From NCBI GenBank assembly GCA_046153355.1, contig JBJXEY010000450.1, forward strand, positions 1-9,666: DNA of 9,666 nucleotides, in the 5' to 3' direction. Made by a program: the position numbers and the translations under genes. This document shows, piece after piece, positions 6,668 through 9,666 of the stretch; within the stretch, counting starts at the first letter, position 1, and each line of letters begins with the position of its first letter. The notes under the pieces are model-generated. The model had not been told where the DNA came from, did no database searches, and saw only the letters and a list, made by a program, of their open reading frames with translations. Origin of the DNA: 2-02-FULL-62-17 sp046153355 (GTDB lineage: Bacteria; Pseudomonadota; Gammaproteobacteria; Burkholderiales; SG8-39).

Positions 6668-7888
6668 ATGGGCGATTCCATTCAACGTGGCGACTCCATA
6701 GAAAGCTCAGGTTTTCCCTTGGGTTTCAAAGTTGCGCAAGGCACGGCCCGTCCAGGTGTGATTGGGGCAGCGGCATGCAAAGACGTTTTTCGCACCGAGC
6801 TTCGCGCCATGGGTGGCCATCAAAAAGAAGCCGTGGTTAGCGAAGGTGCGCAGGGTTCCTCGTTTCGTGCCGTGAGCGACGAAGGGCCGGGCTTGAATGG
6901 CACAGATTTCGCCCCCAACCCCTTGTCGTTTTATTCCGCTGCCTTGCCTGCTGATGTGCTGAGTCGTTTCATGCAATTGGCGCGCGCGGGCGGCATCCTG
7001 ATCGAAGCGGCCACTACCGAACAGGTGTGCGTGTACGCCTTCCAAGGGTCCTTCATGCGCGGCGATGGCAAGGGTTCGGCCGAGGCGCCCAAGATAAAAC
7101 TAAAACTCACCAGTGGCGCACCCAGGGCGACACTGGTGGCGCTAGCTCGTGCGGCGCTCTTTGCCTCGCCGCTCACGGCGATGTGTCGCGAACCTTTGGA
7201 CAACACCTTTGCGCTGTATGCCAATGGCAAGCGATGCACCTTCGCCTCGCCAACACCATCGAGCGCGGCCGACGCCGAAGATCCTTTCAAGGTTTGGACC
7301 AAAGCGCCTTCGCCTCTGGAGCCATCCAAAGACTTGCCCGGAATCGTGGCGAAACTCGCCACCGTGACCCCACCTGCAGCCACTGCGACGCCCGCGCCAA
7401 CGGGCGCACAAGCCGACCCCATGGTGCCCGAGCGCCGCGAAATCCGAGTTCCTGGCACATCGCGTTGGGCGAACGATCAAACCGAATCGGAAATCATCAG
7501 CGCCACCGCACGTTGGGGTTTCAAAAGCGATGAGCGGGCGCAGGCGGACCAAGCCCCCAGCGCGTTGGCCATCGGCGCTTGGGGCGTGGCGTTTTGCCTC
7601 ACCACCCAATTCCTGCGTTATGCCGATTTTCACAAAATGAAAATTCGTGCCGTGCGATTGGTGCAGGAGAGCCCCTTTGAGACCCAAGGCAGCGCCGCCA
7701 ATGGCGATCTGCGCGCCATCGCCCACCCCATGGACACACATATCTTTCTGCATGGCGACGAATCCGTTGAGCGCATGGAGAAATTACTGGTGATGGCGCA
7801 AAACACCTGTTATTTACATGCGTTGCTCGCGGGCCGGCTGGAGCCAGTGGTTGAGCTGGAACTAAATGGCGTGGCCCTGGCCGTGTGA
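6668..7888 (+). CDS. Tandem-domain OsmC-like protein
   Basis: This 406-residue cytoplasmic protein appears to carry two OsmC-like folds joined by a Pro/Ala-rich linker (about 195-255). The N-terminal copy (about 20-190) has the family pattern S-D-E-G-P-x-L-N-G-T-D-F-A-P-N-P (70-85) and the following long helix, but the two redox positions hold Asp96 and Ser167 instead of cysteine. The C-terminal copy (about 258-406) carries Cys310 on the helix (V-A-F-C) and Cys381 (N-T-C-Y-L), matching the peroxidatic and resolving cysteines of OsmC/Ohr peroxidases. Normal OsmC proteins are about 140-180 residues and dimerise with shared active sites, so this may be a covalent pseudo-dimer. AAGGAG lies 5 nt before the ATG. 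Divergent from the HTH gene, with which it shares a control region. The domain assignment is by eye. Confidence 0.75.
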   Translation: MGDSIQRGDSIESSGFPLGFKVAQGTARPGVIGAAACKDVFRTELRAMGGHQKEAVVSEGAQGSSFRAVSDEGPGLNGTDFAPNPLSFYSAALPADVLSRFMQLARAGGILIEAATTEQVCVYAFQGSFMRGDGKGSAEAPKIKLKLTSGAPRATLVALARAALFASPLTAMCREPLDNTFALYANGKRCTFASPTPSSAADAEDPFKVWTKAPSPLEPSKDLPGIVAKLATVTPPAATATPAPTGAQADPMVPERREIRVPGTSRWANDQTESEIISATARWGFKSDERAQADQAPSALAIGAWGVAFCLTTQFLRYADFHKMKIRAVRLVQESPFETQGSAANGDLRAIAHPMDTHIFLHGDESVERMEKLLVMAQNTCYLHALLAGRLEPVVELELNGVALAV

Positions 7889-7919
7889 ATCAAGCGTAAT
7901 CTAGACCACGCAATGATCC

Positions 7920-7933
7920 GCCGTAAAAGCGGC
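7920..7933 (+). repeat. Small hairpin in leader of the microprotein gene
   Basis: GCCG-TAAAAG-CGGC can form a 4-bp stem, ending 9 nt before the AAGGA ribosome binding site of the 26-codon gene. It lies 31 bp after the OsmC-like stop. It has no T-tract, so it is a poor terminator; it may be incidental. Confidence 0.2.
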
Positions 7934-7954
7934 ACAACCTAAAAGGAAAACCTC

Positions 7955-8035
7955 ATGGGCAATCGAGACAGGCCGAAGAAAGAACAAAAGAAACCCAAGC
8001 AACCGCCAAAGCCGGGCAAAGTGGAGCGTCGATAG
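7955..8035 (+). CDS. 26-residue Lys/Pro-rich microprotein
   Basis: The frame encodes a very basic, Lys/Pro/Arg-rich peptide that starts M-G-N-R-D-R-P-K-K and ends K-V-E-R-R. It has no hydrophobic stretch and should be disordered and cytoplasmic. AAGGA (7942-7946) precedes the ATG by 8 nt, a proper ribosome binding site. As I recall, tiny proteins beginning M-G/A-N-R-D and followed by a KKPK-rich tail recur in many bacteria as unnamed small proteins, which supports this as a real gene; function unknown. It lies 66 bp after the OsmC-like gene and could be on the same transcript. The stop codon lies exactly in the loop of a GTCGA-TAG-TCGAC palindrome (8028-8040). Confidence 0.6.
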   Translation: MGNRDRPKKEQKKPKQPPKPGKVERR

Positions 8036-8242
8036 TCGACTCGATACTCGCCAATCGCGTTCGCGAGTGATGCGTTGAAATTGAGAAAGCATCAACACAG
8101 CAGCTTGGTGGATGGCCTTGGAAATAAACTCAACATGGTCGCTAACAGCGAATAGTCCAAAGCGAAGTTGATAGCGCCAAGTCTATCCAGGGCAGCGAAT
8201 CGGGACAAAAAAACCTCGAAGCGGCGCTGTTAGAATTCCCCC
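8036..8242. other. Intergenic region with minor palindromes
   Basis: No credible gene is seen on either strand between the microprotein and the PilZ-like gene. Small stems are present: ACTCGC (8046-8051) with GCGAGT (8063-8068), and TCGCT-AAC-AGCGA (8139-8151). None is followed by a T-run, so none is a clear rho-independent terminator. The only clear signal is the -10-like TAGAAT at the downstream end. Confidence 0.5.
8231..8236 (+). promoter_or_regulatory. -10 box for a leaderless transcript
   Basis: TAGAAT matches the -10 consensus at 5/6 positions and ends only 6 nt before ATG 8243. Transcription would therefore begin at or next to the A of the start codon. No ribosome binding site exists between them (TCCCCC), consistent with a leaderless mRNA. 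No good -35 box is seen at 17 bp (A-rich there). Confidence 0.4.
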
Positions 8243-9666
8243 ATGGACTTCAAAGACTTTAACCTCGGAAAATTCCTCGATATCGCCTTCAAAGAGAAGA
8301 AGGTCCCCGATCATCCGGTGAGCACCGCCGAAGAGGCGAAGGCGATGATCGAAACGCTGCCTTCGCACGATCCGGCTAGTGCCTTGGCCGAGCTCACCGC
8401 ATGTGTGCGTTCCATTAACGAAGACGCCAACTTTACCCCTGGCCGCCGGGCTCGTGTGCTAATGGAGTTGGATGTCGCGGCGCATGAATACTGGCGCCCG
8501 ATCGGCGCGGATTATTTGGCGCCATCCGGCAAGCCGCTGGATGGCCGCGATGGCAACCCCAAGCTGCTAGAAGCGTTGCAGGCAAGTGCGGTGGAATTCT
8601 CCAATGGGTTCGGGCTGTGCATTGCGAAAGAAGCTTGGAATTCCGATTGGATCAAGGACAACCGCGTGGTGGTGATGTTGCGGCGTGCGCGCTGGCTGAC
8701 GCGCAAGATGATTCTCTCGCGGATGTTGAATATGCCCGGTGCCGATGAACGTTGGACCGAGCTCAACGACTTGTACCTACTTGCGGCAGAGCACGACTTG
8801 GTGCGCAACGTCGCGCCGGTGTTTCCCAACAATCCGCGCACCAGTTCCGTAAAACAGGAATACGTACGCATGCTGCTGGTGGATATCACCCGGCCCGATC
8901 GCATGCTAGGCCGCGACATGGAATTTGCCTTTCGCATCATCGGGCGCGTTGCGGCGAGCGTGCAATTGGAAGATGCGCCGATGGAGGGCGCGCAATACTT
9001 CACCGTGCCGCGCGGCGCACAGCATCCCATCGCCTTGTTTCGGCACTCGGGCAAGGTGCCCGAGGGAGCTTTGTATATGAACACCGCCAATGCGCTGCCA
9101 CGCTTGCAGGCGATGCTCGAGCGCGATGTGGGCATGGATGCGGCCGAACCCGATCCGCAATTCAACATGTTGTTTACGCTTCGCGAGCGCCGCGCCCTCA
9201 TCAACTTCATGTTGAATCAATGGGGCGAGCGCCCGGCGCAACGCCGCGCACCACGCATCGCGATGAAGGGCATGGCGATGGTGATGCAAGGTCATGCCAA
9301 TCTCGCGCTGGTGGTCAATAAACACGACCAGGGGGGCTTTAACGCTGAAACGGCGGCGGATGCGAAACTGCGCATTCAGTTCGATAAAACCGTGACCATT
9401 CGCCGCAAGAACATTCGCGAAATTCCCAGTGAAATAAAAGATGCCAGCGCCAGTGGCTTGGGGCTATCGATTCCCCGCGCGGCGGCGGGTTGGGCCAAAG
9501 TCGGCGCGCTGGTTGGCGTGCTCGCGCCGCCTGGCAAAGAATGGGTGGTAGGCGTGGTGCGACGCATGAACGCCAATGGCGAGAGGCTGGAGCTTGGCAT
9601 CCAGGTGTTGACGCGCAAGCCGACGCTAGTGTGGTGCGAGATCGACGACTCGGGACCCTCGACTGT
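8243..9666 (+). CDS. Large protein with PilZ-like C-terminal segment (3' partial)
   Basis: The frame runs from ATG 8243 through 474 codons to the window edge without a stop, and codes on the strand expected from neighbouring genes. The N-terminal 370 or so residues are mostly helical, with no signal peptide, transmembrane segment or known motif that I recognise. The C-terminal part (about 375-474) alternates short strands and contains D-A-S-A-S-G (400-405), matching the D-x-S-x-x-G motif of PilZ c-di-GMP receptor domains, and R388-x3-R392 just before it. In canonical PilZ domains the arginine motif lies about 20-30 residues earlier, so the fit is partial. It may be an atypical PilZ domain sensing c-di-GMP or one that no longer binds it. 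Function is unknown; the gene probably has a leaderless mRNA. Confidence 0.75.
   Translation, partial: MDFKDFNLGKFLDIAFKEKKVPDHPVSTAEEAKAMIETLPSHDPASALAELTACVRSINEDANFTPGRRARVLMELDVAAHEYWRPIGADYLAPSGKPLDGRDGNPKLLEALQASAVEFSNGFGLCIAKEAWNSDWIKDNRVVVMLRRARWLTRKMILSRMLNMPGADERWTELNDLYLLAAEHDLVRNVAPVFPNNPRTSSVKQEYVRMLLVDITRPDRMLGRDMEFAFRIIGRVAASVQLEDAPMEGAQYFTVPRGAQHPIALFRHSGKVPEGALYMNTANALPRLQAMLERDVGMDAAEPDPQFNMLFTLRERRALINFMLNQWGERPAQRRAPRIAMKGMAMVMQGHANLALVVNKHDQGGFNAETAADAKLRIQFDKTVTIRRKNIREIPSEIKDASASGLGLSIPRAAAGWAKVGALVGVLAPPGKEWVVGVVRRMNANGERLELGIQVLTRKPTLVWCEIDDSGPST

Noticed and set aside
7142..7753. Open frame of 203 codons on the minus strand
   Set aside because: It is antisense to the OsmC-like gene. 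Its product is Arg/Gly-rich and low in complexity, and no ribosome binding site or family motif was seen.
8512..9210. Long open frame (232 codons) on the minus strand
   Set aside because: It lies entirely within the plus-strand 8243-9666 frame. Its product is Ser/Arg-rich with no known motif, as expected for the opposite strand of a GC-rich gene, while the plus frame has normal protein composition.
1..9666. CRISPR array, transposase, integrase or defence-island genes
   Set aside because: No regularly spaced direct repeats and no DDE, tyrosine recombinase or HUH motifs were seen on either strand.

Overview
The window reads as chromosomal DNA of a GC-rich proteobacterium, most likely a betaproteobacterium. 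The evidence is the dense, short-spaced coding on the plus strand, codons rich in G/C at third positions, a Gram-negative PBP7-type endopeptidase, a LutA/LutB pair of the E. coli YkgE/YkgF type, and a REPIN-like palindrome of a style common in beta/gammaproteobacteria. Species cannot be fixed from the sequence alone.

Layout. (1) 1-1182: C-terminal part of an Atm1/HMT1-type ABC exporter, cut by the window edge. (2) 1346-2482: pbpG-like D-Ala-D-Ala endopeptidase with a signal peptide and all three active-site motifs, followed after 25 nt by (3) 2508-3551: an EgtD-family (Methyltransf_33) protein in which the SAM- and histidine-binding residues are largely replaced. (4) 3663-5796: lutA-lutB, a tightly coupled pair for lactate oxidation, with no lutC beside it. 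(5) 5811-5879: an 18-bp perfect inverted repeat (REPIN-like), then (6) 5891-6265: a DUF2237 protein. (7) About 6283-6305: a short sequence resembling the T-arm and 3' end of a tRNA, lying where the DUF2237 gene and an oppositely oriented small HTH gene converge. (8) 6303-6542 (minus) and 6668-7888 (plus): a small XRE-type HTH protein divergent from a two-domain OsmC-like protein, sharing a 125-bp AT-richer control region with two palindromes that overlap the predicted promoters. (9) 7955-8035: a 26-residue Lys/Pro-rich microprotein with its own ribosome binding site. (10) 8243-9666: a long protein of unknown function with a PilZ-like C-terminal segment, open at the window edge and probably translated from a leaderless mRNA.

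Working together: lutA and lutB are clearly one functional unit. pbpG and the EgtD-like gene may be co-transcribed because of their spacing, but no functional link is visible. The HTH gene and the OsmC-like gene form a divergent regulator/target arrangement by position and by the palindromes between them. No CRISPR array, complete tRNA, rRNA, transposase or integrase gene is visible. The most unusual items are the active-site-degenerate EgtD homologue, the tandem OsmC protein with cysteines only in its second domain, the REPIN-like element, and the HTH/OsmC divergent unit that abuts a tRNA-like fragment.
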